A DNA stretch of 38,478 nucleotides, from NCBI GenBank assembly GCA_910586715.1, contig CAJUJG010000001.1, positions 18,463 to 56,940 of the forward strand, written 5' to 3'. Shown here piece after piece: positions 1-8,595 of the stretch. Both the position numbers and the translations under genes were made by a program. Under the pieces are notes generated by a model that did no database searches, was not told the DNA's origin, and worked only from the letters and a program-made list of their open reading frames with translations. This stretch comes from an uncultured Lachnospiraceae bacterium (GTDB taxonomy: Bacteria; Bacillota; Clostridia; Lachnospirales; Lachnospiraceae). Each line of letters starts with the position of its first letter. Positions within the stretch are counted from its first letter, which is position 1.

Positions 1-2
1 AT

Positions 3-278
3 GCGCTCTGTGCAACGTTTTTAATCGGTATCTTCTTATTAAAATACCGAATTGAATATTTAATTGCGATGCCTGTGCTGTTTTTCCTCTTCTGTTACTA
101 TCTCTACATAGCCCATAAGCCCGATTCGGCGGCGCAGAAGCCGGAAAAGCTTTTCCGCGAGAAAAAACTGATGCTGCTTGTTGCGGCGCTTGTGGTACTC
201 TTTGCAGTGCTTACGGTGGTTGACATACCCATTATGAAAATGTGGGAGACGGCATTTTTCATTCCGACAGGTCACTAA
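3..278 (+). CDS. UbiA-family prenyltransferase, C-terminal fragment (decaprenyl-phosphate phosphoribosyltransferase-like)
   Basis: Only the last 91 codons are in the window; the reading frame is open from base 3 and ends with TAA at 276-278. The fragment shows two hydrophobic helices separated by a charged loop containing KPEKLFREKK. That loop position and style match the end of UbiA-superfamily intramembrane prenyltransferases of the DPPR synthase type, which transfer 5-phosphoribose to polyprenyl phosphate. The catalytic Asp-rich motifs would lie upstream and cannot be seen, so the family call rests on the C-terminus and on the neighbour: a HAD phosphatase begins 15 bases downstream, a pairing known for DPPR synthase/phosphatase systems. 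It could be another polytopic membrane protein. Confidence 0.55.
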   Translation, partial: ALCATFLIGIFLLKYRIEYLIAMPVLFFLFCYYLYIAHKPDSAAQKPEKLFREKKLMLLVAALVVLFAVLTVVDIPIMKMWETAFFIPTGH

Positions 279-293
279 AGAGAGGCAATCGGC

Positions 294-989
294 ATGAACC
301 GGATAAAACTTAGGAAACCAAATATATTAGAGTATAAAGCGTTCATTTTTGATTTGGACGGAACGCTGTACTATCAGAAGCCGTTTCGGATAAAAATGCT
401 TATGACCTTGATAAAATATGTGCTGCGGCATCCGGCAGCGATAAAGGATTTGTTTGTGATTAAACGATACAGACAGGTGCGGGAGCATTGGGATGAATAC
501 GAGAAAGAATATATGTTTGATAAAGGACTTGGACTTGACGAAAAACAGTATGCAGCCGTAGCGGCAAAGACTGGTACAACGCCCGGACGGGTAAAAAATG
601 CGGTTCGGTTTTTTATGCATGAGATGCCGCTGAACCTGCTTTTGCCTTATCGGGACGAGATTCTAAAAAGCCTGATTGACATCGTAAAAGAAAAAAAGAA
701 AACAATTGTTATTTATTCTGACTACCCTGTGGAAGCAAAGCTGGCGTGTTTGGGAATTACGGCGGACGCCTGTTATACGTCGGGTGATGCGTGCATCGGC
801 TGCATGAAACCCGATCCCAAGGGACTGAAAGTCATTTTGGATACGCTTGGGTGTGACAGCGTTGATGCGGTTATGATAGGCGACCGGTACGAAAAAGACG
901 GGCTTGCCGCACAGCGGAATAATGTTGATTATGTAATTGTGGACGGCTCAAAAAAGGAGCGCGAAAAGTTGAGGGACATGTGGGCTTAG
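294..989 (+). CDS. HAD-family hydrolase (possible polyprenyl-phosphoribose phosphatase)
   Basis: A 231-residue soluble HAD phosphatase. Motif I is FDLDGT, with the nucleophile Asp20 and acid/base Asp22. A helical cap follows at roughly residues 35-120. Motif II is probably the Ser/Thr in IVIYSDYP, the motif III Lys lies in KPDPKG, and motif IV is GDRYEKD. All four motifs are present, so the enzyme should be active. It begins 15 bases after the UbiA-like gene and is probably co-transcribed. Because UbiA-type phosphoribosyltransferases need a phosphatase to release polyprenyl-phospho-ribose, that substrate is a reasonable guess, but nothing in the protein itself proves it. Generic phosphoglycolate phosphatase-like activity is the alternative. 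Confidence 0.85.
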   Translation: MNRIKLRKPNILEYKAFIFDLDGTLYYQKPFRIKMLMTLIKYVLRHPAAIKDLFVIKRYRQVREHWDEYEKEYMFDKGLGLDEKQYAAVAAKTGTTPGRVKNAVRFFMHEMPLNLLLPYRDEILKSLIDIVKEKKKTIVIYSDYPVEAKLACLGITADACYTSGDACIGCMKPDPKGLKVILDTLGCDSVDAVMIGDRYEKDGLAAQRNNVDYVIVDGSKKEREKLRDMWA

Positions 990-1014
990 TATCATATGTC
1001 CTTAAAAAACCCCT

Positions 1015-1020
1015 TGGAGG
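1015..1020 (+). promoter_or_regulatory. Ribosome binding site fixing the start of the LIC_10190-like gene
   Basis: TGGAGG lies 5 bases before ATG 1026. The frame is also open from ATG 996, but that codon has no Shine-Dalgarno and would put the ribosome site inside the gene, so 1026 is preferred. Confidence 0.6.
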
Positions 1021-1025
1021 TATAC

Positions 1026-2729
1026 ATGGTTCTGATTTTTTTAAACTGGCTTTATATATTCATTACCGTGTTTTTGTGCGGTTTTGCGTTTTCAAGGCTT
1101 GCAGGGAAGCTGTTTGGCTGCCGCATGGAAAATATGCTTGAACAAATGTTCTTCGGTATAGCTGTCGTAACGGTATATGCACAGGGTTTCAGTCTGTTCG
1201 GAGGGGTTGGGGCAGCGGCAAATGTGCTTTTGTCTGCTGCATGTATTTTCATTGCGGTGGTGTGGAGGAAGGAAATAAGGCATTTGGCGTCTGAAAAACT
1301 GCACAGCAGGACCGTATTATATAAAATTCTGTCAGCGGGTATCATAATGCTTTGGTGTTACTGCACTTCAAGGGGTTACATGCACTATGATTCGGACCTG
1401 TATCATGCGCAGAGCATCCGGTGGATTGAGGAGTACGGTATCGTCAAGGGGCTTGGAAATATTCATGTGCGATTTGCGTACAACAGTTCTGTTTTTGCAC
1501 TGTCTGCGCTCTACAGTATGAGAGATGCCGCGGGGCAGTCGCTTCATGCGGTAAACGGTTTTATTGCGCTGCTTTTAAGCATGGAGGCGCTTGCACTGTT
1601 TGACAGGCGCAGGTTTTGGCGGGCGGATGCGTGGGGACTTTCTGATTTTGCAAGACTTGGGGCATTTTACTATCTGACGCTGATTTACCGTGATATCGTA
1701 TCGCCTGCGTCTGATTACTGCGTAATGTGTATCGTGTTTTATATTATGATACGATGGCTCTCGCATCTTGAGCGCGGTGAAAAAGATGCAGCTCCGTATA
1801 GTCTTTTGTGTGTTATGGGGGTCTATGCCATAACGTTGAAGCTTACGGCAGGTGTAATACTGCTGCTTTGTATCAAGCCTGCCTGCATGTTGCTAAAAGA
1901 AAAACGGTATAAGGAAATTGCGCTGTATCTGTTACTGGGAGGGAGTGTGATCGCGGTATGGATGGCTCGAACGGCGCTTCTGTCAGGCTATTTGCTGTAT
2001 CCGTTCCCTGCTTTGGACGTGCTGAATGTAGATTGGAAAATTTCCGCGGCAGCAGCGGCGGCAGATGCCGCAGAGATTAGAACATGGGGACGGGGGCTGA
2101 ACAATGCCGCGCTTGAGAATGTTCCGATTTATGAATGGTTTCCGAACTGGTTTTTAACCATGCTTCCCACATTGGGAAAGCTTTTGATTATTGCCGACAT
2201 CGTGTGTATTATAATTACCGCAGTGCTTCTGACAGGCTTTGTGATTAAAACAGTACACGGAGAAAAGACGAGGGATACAGGAGGAATTTATCAAGCCGAT
2301 AAGCTTTTGGTGCTATGTACTGCGGCGGTGTCCTATTTATTTTGGCAGTTTTCGGCGCCGCTTTTGCGGTACGGATATGCCTATGTGTTACTGCTGATAA
2401 TGCTTACGGCGGGAATGCTGTATCAGCGTATACGGGGCAAAGGAAGGCTCATTTGGTGTGCGGCAGTTGTTTTTGCTGCGGTAAAGACAGTATCGCTTGC
2501 GGAATATATCGCCGGCACGTTTCAGCAGCCATACTACATCGTCCAGCAGGAATACGGCGCTTATGAGGTGGACAGCTTTACCGCGGAAGGCGTGACGTTC
2601 TATTATCCGAAAAGCGGAGACCGGGTAGGATACGAAAATTTTCCCGCCGTGCCGCGCAGGATTGAGCCGAAATTTCGGGGAGAGGGTATAGAAAGCGGAT
2701 TTCGGGATGCGCAGCGTTCTTTGCCGTGA
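1026..2729 (+). CDS. LIC_10190-like polytopic membrane protein (probable GT-C glycosyltransferase)
   Basis: About 567 residues with some ten hydrophobic segments. The first extracytoplasmic loop carries DSDLYHAQSIRWIEEYG followed by LGNIHVRFAYNSS, which I recognise as the signature of the LIC_10190 family of membrane proteins. An acidic motif in the first large outer loop is typical of GT-C glycosyltransferases using polyprenyl-phosphate sugars. The C-terminal ~60 residues are soluble and rich in aromatic and charged residues. The start is ATG 1026, chosen for its ribosome site. The gene follows the HAD phosphatase closely, suggesting that it uses the lipid-linked sugar made by the two genes before it (inference). 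Acceptor and sugar are unknown. Confidence 0.75.
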   Translation: MVLIFLNWLYIFITVFLCGFAFSRLAGKLFGCRMENMLEQMFFGIAVVTVYAQGFSLFGGVGAAANVLLSAACIFIAVVWRKEIRHLASEKLHSRTVLYKILSAGIIMLWCYCTSRGYMHYDSDLYHAQSIRWIEEYGIVKGLGNIHVRFAYNSSVFALSALYSMRDAAGQSLHAVNGFIALLLSMEALALFDRRRFWRADAWGLSDFARLGAFYYLTLIYRDIVSPASDYCVMCIVFYIMIRWLSHLERGEKDAAPYSLLCVMGVYAITLKLTAGVILLLCIKPACMLLKEKRYKEIALYLLLGGSVIAVWMARTALLSGYLLYPFPALDVLNVDWKISAAAAAADAAEIRTWGRGLNNAALENVPIYEWFPNWFLTMLPTLGKLLIIADIVCIIITAVLLTGFVIKTVHGEKTRDTGGIYQADKLLVLCTAAVSYLFWQFSAPLLRYGYAYVLLLIMLTAGMLYQRIRGKGRLIWCAAVVFAAVKTVSLAEYIAGTFQQPYYIVQQEYGAYEVDSFTAEGVTFYYPKSGDRVGYENFPAVPRRIEPKFRGEGIESGFRDAQRSLP

Positions 2730-2745
2730 AACAGGGAGAGGAAAC

Positions 2746-2773
2746 TTGACAGATGAGAAAAGTATAGTAGGAT
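2746..2773 (+). promoter_or_regulatory. Candidate sigma-A promoter before the SGNH gene
   Basis: TTGACA (2746-2751) is followed after 16 bases by TAGGAT (2768-2773), which matches the -10 consensus at four positions. It lies between the preceding stop codon and the SGNH start at 2810. The -35 is perfect and the -10 weak. Confidence 0.4.
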
Positions 2774-2809
2774 ATAGTTGTAAGTTTTTGCAAAGGAGCG
2801 TACAAGGAA

Positions 2810-3853
2810 ATGAAAAACTGGGTTATCAATGTTATTGGGATTATCTGTGGTATTATATTAATATGCCAGCCTTCTGACTGTGTTGCGGCGGCAGAGGAAG
2901 TACCGGTCAGTCCGATACCCGAGAATGTGGATTACGAGACTGCGCTTTTGCTCGAAGCGCAGGCGGAAGTTGTCGCACAGGGACTGCCGCTTCACCAATA
3001 CCATACGATTAACATCCTTGGGGATTCCCTGACGGAAGGCGTCGGAGCAAGGACGCCGGATAAGGCATATCCGGTCGTTTTGTCCAAACTGACAGGGGCC
3101 GTGGTCAATAACTACGGGGTATCCGGCTCAAGAATCACGGATATATCGGCACGCCCGTCAAATCCGGGGTCTTTTATAGACAGAATGTATGCAATGGATA
3201 AATCGGCGGATCTTGTGATTGTCTTTGGAGGAACAAATGATTTTTGGTTCGGCGACTGTCCGATTGGGAAGAGAACGGATACGCAAGTCAGCACCTTTTA
3301 TGGCGCACTCAATAAGATGCTCCCGTACTTAAAAAGAGAATATGCGAATGCGGATATTGTGTTGATTATTCCGTATCAGCAGAGCAAGGATGCGGATGCG
3401 ACGCATCCCTATAAGCGAAGCACTTACAGTAATTTTGGTACCGGGACATTTAAGGAGTACAGGACGGCTATGCTTGACCGGTGCGAGTATTATGGGATAC
3501 CGGCGCTTGATCTGTATGCGGATTACGACCTCAATCTGGCGGATAACAGGGAGGCGCTTGAGCGGTACGGGAATTTTATATGCGACGGCTGTCATTTGAA
3601 TGATGCGGGCTACAATCTGCTTGCGCGCAAAATATACGCGTTTATTATGCAGGATTTTTCAACCTACGTGCCGCAGTATACGGAAATTCATGATATGGTA
3701 TTTGAGACGGCGGCGCTTCCGGCGTTGATTCAAAACGGCAGCTTTGTTATGCCAAACGGCGAGGTTATTTTAAGCAAGCCCGGATTTGAGGTAGAGCCAA
3801 CCATGCCGCTGCAGCAGCTTTATCAAAATTTGATTGTTTCTGCAATGTATTAA
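2810..3853 (+). CDS. Secreted SGNH/GDSL hydrolase
   Basis: A 347-residue protein with a signal peptide: a hydrophobic helix at residues 5-19 and likely cleavage near the Ala26-Ala28 run. SGNH blocks are in order: GDSLTEG with nucleophile Ser73, the Gly in NYGVSGSRI, GGTNDFW with its Asn, and DGCHLND with Asp259 and His262. All catalytic residues are present, so it should be an active esterase or deacetylase outside the membrane. The ~60 residues after the last block may contact a wall polymer. No clear lipobox is seen. The substrate is unknown; the surrounding glycan genes suggest removal of acyl groups from a surface polysaccharide. A promoter-like sequence precedes it. Confidence 0.85.
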   Translation: MKNWVINVIGIICGIILICQPSDCVAAAEEVPVSPIPENVDYETALLLEAQAEVVAQGLPLHQYHTINILGDSLTEGVGARTPDKAYPVVLSKLTGAVVNNYGVSGSRITDISARPSNPGSFIDRMYAMDKSADLVIVFGGTNDFWFGDCPIGKRTDTQVSTFYGALNKMLPYLKREYANADIVLIIPYQQSKDADATHPYKRSTYSNFGTGTFKEYRTAMLDRCEYYGIPALDLYADYDLNLADNREALERYGNFICDGCHLNDAGYNLLARKIYAFIMQDFSTYVPQYTEIHDMVFETAALPALIQNGSFVMPNGEVILSKPGFEVEPTMPLQQLYQNLIVSAMY

Positions 3854-3899
3854 AAGTGTTACTGTTCAGACATCCACCAAAATAGTGGGAATCATGCGC

Positions 3900-3925
3900 C
3901 AAAATGCTTGCCTTTTAGCATTTTG
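3900..3925 (+). terminator. Candidate terminator hairpin after the SGNH gene
   Basis: CAAAATGCT pairs perfectly with AGCATTTTG across an 8-base loop. The T-run is part of the 3' arm rather than trailing it, so it is not a classical intrinsic terminator. Confidence 0.35.
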
Positions 3926-4039
3926 TGTGCAAAAGCTGTTATAATTCACGCCTCAATAGCTTGTATGCAGATAAAAGCTGGTGTGGGTGTGAATTGTAAC
4001 TTAAAATTTTTTTAAGAGAAAATTAATTTTTATTTAATC

Positions 4040-4068
4040 TTTACGTTTCTTCTGAAATATGTTACCAT
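4040..4068 (+). promoter_or_regulatory. Candidate promoter before the DUF6044-like gene
   Basis: TTTACG (4040-4045) and TACCAT (4063-4068) are 17 bases apart, each matching consensus at four of six positions, upstream of the start at 4106. Weak but well placed in an A/T-rich stretch. Confidence 0.35.
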
Positions 4069-4105
4069 TGATAAACGCGAATGAATAAGAGGTGGGAACG
4101 GAAAG

Positions 4106-5842
4106 ATGAATGCAATTAGAAAATACTGGCATTTTATGTTAGCAGCAGGTATTTTTGCTTTTGAGGCTGTTGTTTTGCTGCTGCTTCGAAAAAACATTTA
4201 TGTAGGAATCTGTGACAATTTGGATTTGTTTATCACACAATTGAAAATGATGCATGACAGAGGCGCCTTTTTTGCACATCATTATGAAATGTCTGTGCTG
4301 GGTGGTCTTGACAGGAACTATTTTCCATCGGAATTTTCGCTCTACAATCTTTTGTATTTGGTTTTGCCGGACATCTATGCATATATTGCCGGATATTTGC
4401 TAAAGCTTGTTATTGCTTTTTTCTCGTGCTTGTTGCTGGCAAACTTCATATTGGGGAAAAAATATCATAAATATGAAAAACTTTTGGTTTTAGTGGCGGC
4501 GGCATTTGCGCTTCTTCCGGTTTATCCGATGTATGCGATTTGCTTTGCGTCCATGCCGCTGATTTTATATCTGATCATCCGAATATATCAAGAACCAAAA
4601 TGGTGGCTGTATCTGCTGACATTTTTGTATCCTCTTTTATCTTATTTTACATTTTTTGGTGCGTTCATCATTGGTTATCTATTCATAGCAATCATTATTT
4701 TATGGATCAGGGATAAAAAGCTGTCTTTTTCGCTGACAGGCGCCTTGTTTGTCCTGATGGCTGGATTTGTGTGCTCTGAGTACCGTTTGTTTTACATTAT
4801 GTTTTTGGCTGATGAGGAGACGATTCGGAGTACGATGGCAGTTGCAAGCTATGGATTGACCGATTTGTGGAATTTTTTTTGGGACGTGTTTTCGCGGGGC
4901 TATTCCCATGCGCGGTCCGTTCATACGTATGTTGTGCTTCCGGTTTGCGCCGTATATTTTGTATGGAATAATTTCCAATATATTACGCGCAGGAAATCAG
5001 GAAAGGCATGTGCAGATGTGTTTAATCTCACGATGATGTTTATCGTGTTTAACTGTCTGATATGCACGCTTTATTTTTGGGAGCCGTTAAGGAGACTGAT
5101 TGAGACGATTCTTCCTCCTTTAAAGGGATTTCAGTATGGAAGGACGATATTTTTTAATACCTTTGCATGGTATTTTGCTTTTTTCATTGTGGTAAAGGAC
5201 TTGATTGAGGAGATACATGGGAAAGCGGCTTATATAATGGCGTATACCGCCTGCATTGCCGCAATTTTAGTCGTAGGGAGTACGCAATGTGAATACAGTG
5301 ATTTTTATAACACGTGTTATTGTAACCTGTACAAGCTTGTAAAACATACAGAAGTCAACCAGCTAAGCTACAATGAATTTTACGGAGGCTCTTTGATTGG
5401 AAAGATTAAGGATGATATTGGCTATACACCGGATCAGTGCGCCTGCGTCTATGGCTTTCACCCGGCGATGCTTTCCTACAATGGCATTTCCACGGTTGAC
5501 GGTTATTGCGGATACTATAGTCAGGATTATAAAGAACAGTTCCGCACAGCGATTGCACCTGCGCTTACGGCAAATCCGAACTGGCAAAGCTATTATGACG
5601 ACTGGGGGTGCAGGGCATACTTATATTCGGCATCAGGAGAAAATACGTATGATTTCGGGGCAAATGCAGAAGCGGATGCGCAGGAGATTCTGATTGACGA
5701 ACCGGCGCTCAAAAAGCTTGGATGCGATTATATTTTTTCAAGGGTTGAAATTACAAATGCCGAAGCGATGCAAATCAACCTGCTTCAGGTTTATCAGGAT
5801 GATGAAATGCCGTATTGCGTCTACTTGTATGAATTAGAGTAG
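4106..5842 (+). CDS. DUF6044/YfhO-like polytopic membrane protein
   Basis: 578 residues with about eleven membrane helices in the first ~390 residues and a soluble C-terminal ~170-residue domain, the layout of YfhO-like GT-C proteins. The first outer loop has GICDNLDLFITQLK and later GGLDRNYFPSEF, resembling the DUF6044 family. The start is ATG 4106 with GGTGGGAACGG upstream. YfhO proteins of Bacillus and Listeria glycosylate teichoic or lipoteichoic acid, so a wall-polymer glycosyltransferase role is likely by family but not shown. The gene looks more A/T-rich than its neighbours by eye, as does the upstream region. The radical SAM gene follows after about 25 bases, probably in the same transcript. 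Confidence 0.7.
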   Translation: MNAIRKYWHFMLAAGIFAFEAVVLLLLRKNIYVGICDNLDLFITQLKMMHDRGAFFAHHYEMSVLGGLDRNYFPSEFSLYNLLYLVLPDIYAYIAGYLLKLVIAFFSCLLLANFILGKKYHKYEKLLVLVAAAFALLPVYPMYAICFASMPLILYLIIRIYQEPKWWLYLLTFLYPLLSYFTFFGAFIIGYLFIAIIILWIRDKKLSFSLTGALFVLMAGFVCSEYRLFYIMFLADEETIRSTMAVASYGLTDLWNFFWDVFSRGYSHARSVHTYVVLPVCAVYFVWNNFQYITRRKSGKACADVFNLTMMFIVFNCLICTLYFWEPLRRLIETILPPLKGFQYGRTIFFNTFAWYFAFFIVVKDLIEEIHGKAAYIMAYTACIAAILVVGSTQCEYSDFYNTCYCNLYKLVKHTEVNQLSYNEFYGGSLIGKIKDDIGYTPDQCACVYGFHPAMLSYNGISTVDGYCGYYSQDYKEQFRTAIAPALTANPNWQSYYDDWGCRAYLYSASGENTYDFGANAEADAQEILIDEPALKKLGCDYIFSRVEITNAEAMQINLLQVYQDDEMPYCVYLYELE

Positions 5843-5867
5843 GAAAAAGACATTGGAAAGGAAAAGA

Positions 5868-7322
5868 ATGCAAATGAGTAAGAAAAGGGTACTGCTGTTT
5901 TATCCGCCCGGGGCGCTTTTTCAAAGAGGAGAGGACCGCTGCCAGCAGAATATCGACGACGGTTCCGCACAGGCGATGCGCGCGTGCAATGATTTAGGCT
6001 ACGCAGCGGCAATCCTCATGAAAAGCGGCTATGAGGTAAAGCTTCAGGACTATCAGACACAGGGAGATACGTTTGATACGCTTTTGAAGGATATGGATGA
6101 CTTTGCGCCGGACATGATTATGATGAGTATCACGAATACAACCATATTTGACGATCTCAAGGTTGTGAATGAGCTGAAGGCAAAACATGATCCGGTTGTC
6201 GTACTAAAGGGCGCCTTGTTTTACGCGCCGGAACAGGCAATGCTTGATATGCTGGATTTATCCAATGTCGATTATCTGATTGGCGGGGAGATTGATTTCT
6301 GCATCGGAAAGATAGCGGATTATTGTTTTAAAGGCATCGGAACGCCCGGAGAAATCAATAACATTTTATATAAGAATGCGGACGGTGCGCTGGTGCCTAC
6401 AAAATTTCACGTGTGGGACGATGATCTTGACGCACAGCCGTTTCCGGCAAGAGAGCTGATGCCGAATGAACTTTATATCCGCCCCGACACAAAGGAGCCG
6501 ATGGCAACCATTCAGACGGCGAGAGGGTGCCCGAGTCAGTGCGTCTTCTGCCTGACGCCGGAAATATCCGGCAAGCGCGTGCGCTTCCGCAGCCCGCAAA
6601 ATGTACTGGAAGAAATGATTGAATGCTATGAAAAGCACCATATCAGAAACTTCTTTTTCAAGGCGGATACATTTACCATTGATCCAAAGTGGGTAAGAGA
6701 AATGTGTGAACTGATTATTCACTCAAGGATTTACGGAAAAATCGAGTTTACGGCGAATTCGCGTGTGCGCCCGCTCAGTAAAGAAACACTGGAACTGATG
6801 AAAAAAGCGGGGTGTTTTTTGGTGGCGTTTGGCTTTGAGTCCGGCAGCGACAAAATGTTAACGGCTATGCGAAAGGGAACAACAGTTGAGGAGAACAGGC
6901 AGGCGGCAAGATGGTGTAAGGAAATCGGATTAAAGTTTTGGGGATATTTTGTGATTGGCTTTCCGTGGGAAACAAAGGAAGATATTCTTCTGACGAAAAA
7001 GCTTGTTATGGAGACCGACCCTGATTTTATTGAGGTTACCATTGCGCTTCCGTTTTACGGAACGCCGATGTATGAGATTTGTAAACAGGAAAATCTGCTT
7101 GAAAAATCCGTACTGGGAAGTGACTTCTTCCATTCCAGCACAAAGGGAACCATACACCTGACACTTGACGAGGTCATGAAGCTTCGCAAGAATATCCTGC
7201 TTGGCTTTTACCTTAGACCAAAGTATATTATCAGGCGTATGGGTGACTGCATTCAGGACCCGGGCATTTTTGTGCAGTATGTAAAGTACGGATTCAAGCT
7301 GGTAATTAATCTGTTTAAATAA
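5868..7322 (+). CDS. B12-binding-type radical SAM protein
   Basis: About 484 residues. The N-terminal ~170 residues have the Rossmann-like layout of a cobalamin-binding domain, but the usual DxHxxG motif is not evident. The radical SAM core has the cluster motif CPSQCVFC (Cys221, Cys225, Cys228), followed by FKADTFTID, GFESGSDKML and GYFVIGFPWET, which match the SAM-binding strands. The start is ATG 5868, 6 bases after GGAAAGG; TTG 5853 and ATG 5874 are alternatives. Such enzymes methylate or rearrange unactivated carbons, often in lipid or sugar pathways. Its place between a YfhO-like protein and an acyltransferase suggests modification of a surface lipid or glycan (inference). Confidence 0.85.
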   Translation: MQMSKKRVLLFYPPGALFQRGEDRCQQNIDDGSAQAMRACNDLGYAAAILMKSGYEVKLQDYQTQGDTFDTLLKDMDDFAPDMIMMSITNTTIFDDLKVVNELKAKHDPVVVLKGALFYAPEQAMLDMLDLSNVDYLIGGEIDFCIGKIADYCFKGIGTPGEINNILYKNADGALVPTKFHVWDDDLDAQPFPARELMPNELYIRPDTKEPMATIQTARGCPSQCVFCLTPEISGKRVRFRSPQNVLEEMIECYEKHHIRNFFFKADTFTIDPKWVREMCELIIHSRIYGKIEFTANSRVRPLSKETLELMKKAGCFLVAFGFESGSDKMLTAMRKGTTVEENRQAARWCKEIGLKFWGYFVIGFPWETKEDILLTKKLVMETDPDFIEVTIALPFYGTPMYEICKQENLLEKSVLGSDFFHSSTKGTIHLTLDEVMKLRKNILLGFYLRPKYIIRRMGDCIQDPGIFVQYVKYGFKLVINLFK

Positions 7323-7329
7323 GAAACGT

Positions 7330-8499
7330 TTAGACACAAGGTCTTAGTTTCTTGTCAATTCCGTCTAAAATACGCTTCATGCAAAGCCCCAGTCCATAGA
7401 TTGCCAAAACGGACGGAATATATAGGATTAAGTAGAGCGCTAAGTCCGGATAATCATAGCCTTTTAAGGTGAGAAACCATGTAAGGTCTTTGATGGCATA
7501 CCAGCTGATAAAGGCATGGACCAAATACATTCCGTAGGAATTTTTTCCGCAGGATGCAAGAAATTCCGTGAAAATATGCTTTGCATGCTTTTTCGTATGC
7601 AGCTCGACATGAATAAAGCTTACGGCAAGCCAGTAGAACGAGAACCCGACGAGCGAAGGAAGCACGGAATAGAGAAAATTTTGCTCCGGTATCAGATAAA
7701 GACGGATGGAGCTGTAGCAGGTCACCGCAAATAACGCGGCGGAAACGGGCAGGGGACATTTATAGGAAAAATCTGTTTTTTCCTGAAAATAAAGCAGAAT
7801 GCCAAGGGAAAAACACGGCAGCTGGTTGGCAAAAAAGTAGTACAGAAAAGAGTTGTTGTAAGGGTAAAGCTCATACTGCGTCACTTTTGTCATGTGCCGG
7901 ACGAACACCCCGTTCAATATCAGTAAAATTATCGGGATTGCCAAAATCAGAGGACGTTTCAATGCATAAAGTTTTTCAAACAGAAACATTAACAGCGGAA
8001 ACAGCGCATACAGTATAAACGTAGTGCCGATATACCAGCCGCCTGGAAAAACATTGTTGATGCAATCCGGGAAAAAACCGTGGAGAAACAATAAATTCGT
8101 GATAATGGCGGCAGGCTTTCTGTTGATGATAAAACCGGGAGAATGGTCAAGAAGATCCATAAATAAAACATTAAGAAGATAATTGATACACAGAATAATG
8201 ATAAAGCCCGGTGCAAGACGCAGATAGCGGCGCAGTAAGAACTGTCCGCTGCAGGAAGCGCGCTGCTTTAAGGTAAGCGTTCCGAAAGAATTTTGGTATT
8301 TTGACGCAAGATGTTCCCATGAATAGCACAGCGCCATTCCGGATACGAAAAAAAAGAGCTGGCATCCCATCTGACCGTAGTTGATAAGAGGGCGCAGACC
8401 GGACATATCCTTCATGATAAAATGGCGGTTGTGTACCATAATAATCATCAGAATGCCGATTCCCTTTAAAAGGTTCAGTGCATTAAGCTGTTTTTTCAT
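7330..8499 (-). CDS. Acyltransferase-3 (OafA/YrhL-like) membrane protein
   Basis: 389 residues with about ten membrane helices. The N-terminus has KGIGILMIIMVHNRHF, with the His typical of the first helix of acyltransferase-3 proteins, and then QLFFFVSGMALCYSW. These proteins O-acetylate or O-succinylate surface polysaccharides. It is the only clear gene on the minus strand and is convergent with the radical SAM gene, with only 7 bases between the stop codons. The start is supported by GAAAGGA about 11 bases upstream. A promoter candidate lies in the shared upstream region, divergent from the chemosensory operon. The acceptor glycan is unknown. Confidence 0.85.
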   Translation of the reverse strand: MKKQLNALNLLKGIGILMIIMVHNRHFIMKDMSGLRPLINYGQMGCQLFFFVSGMALCYSWEHLASKYQNSFGTLTLKQRASCSGQFLLRRYLRLAPGFIIILCINYLLNVLFMDLLDHSPGFIINRKPAAIITNLLFLHGFFPDCINNVFPGGWYIGTTFILYALFPLLMFLFEKLYALKRPLILAIPIILLILNGVFVRHMTKVTQYELYPYNNSFLYYFFANQLPCFSLGILLYFQEKTDFSYKCPLPVSAALFAVTCYSSIRLYLIPEQNFLYSVLPSLVGFSFYWLAVSFIHVELHTKKHAKHIFTEFLASCGKNSYGMYLVHAFISWYAIKDLTWFLTLKGYDYPDLALYLILYIPSVLAIYGLGLCMKRILDGIDKKLRPCV

Positions 8500-8534
8500 A
8501 TGTTAAGAATTCCTTTCAAAATATATTTTATATT

Positions 8535-8563
8535 ATTCTGCCACTTTTTTGAGGGTTTGTAAA
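8535..8563 (-). promoter_or_regulatory. Candidate promoter of the acyltransferase gene
   Basis: On the minus strand, TTTACA (8563-8558) is 17 bases from CAGAAT (8540-8535), with TGG immediately before it as an extended -10. It lies 36 bases before the start codon. Confidence 0.5.
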
Positions 8564-8595
8564 CCGGATTTATTGAAGAAAAAAAAGGAACAATA

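Larger units (their letters stand above)
3854..4105. other. Structured intergenic region
   Basis: No gene is visible here. From left to right it holds TGTTACTGTT (3857-3866), identical to a sequence in the cheW leader; a perfect 9-bp stem (3900-3908 with 3917-3925); and a 14-bp stem (3939-3952 with 3986-3999) complete only if two G-U pairs are allowed, as in RNA. Inside the latter loop is a small AGCTT/AAGCT stem. An A/T-rich stretch and a promoter-like sequence follow. Confidence 0.5.

Noticed and set aside
2810..2881. Possible lipoprotein signal in the SGNH hydrolase (Cys19 or Cys24)
   Set aside because: Residues before either Cys do not fit a lipobox; an Ala-Ala cleavage signal peptide fits better.
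7321..7353. Imperfect hairpin AAGAAAC...GTTTCTT between the convergent radical SAM and acyltransferase genes
   Set aside because: Could be a bidirectional terminator, but the stem has a bulge and mismatch and no T-run follows on the + strand; too weak to call.
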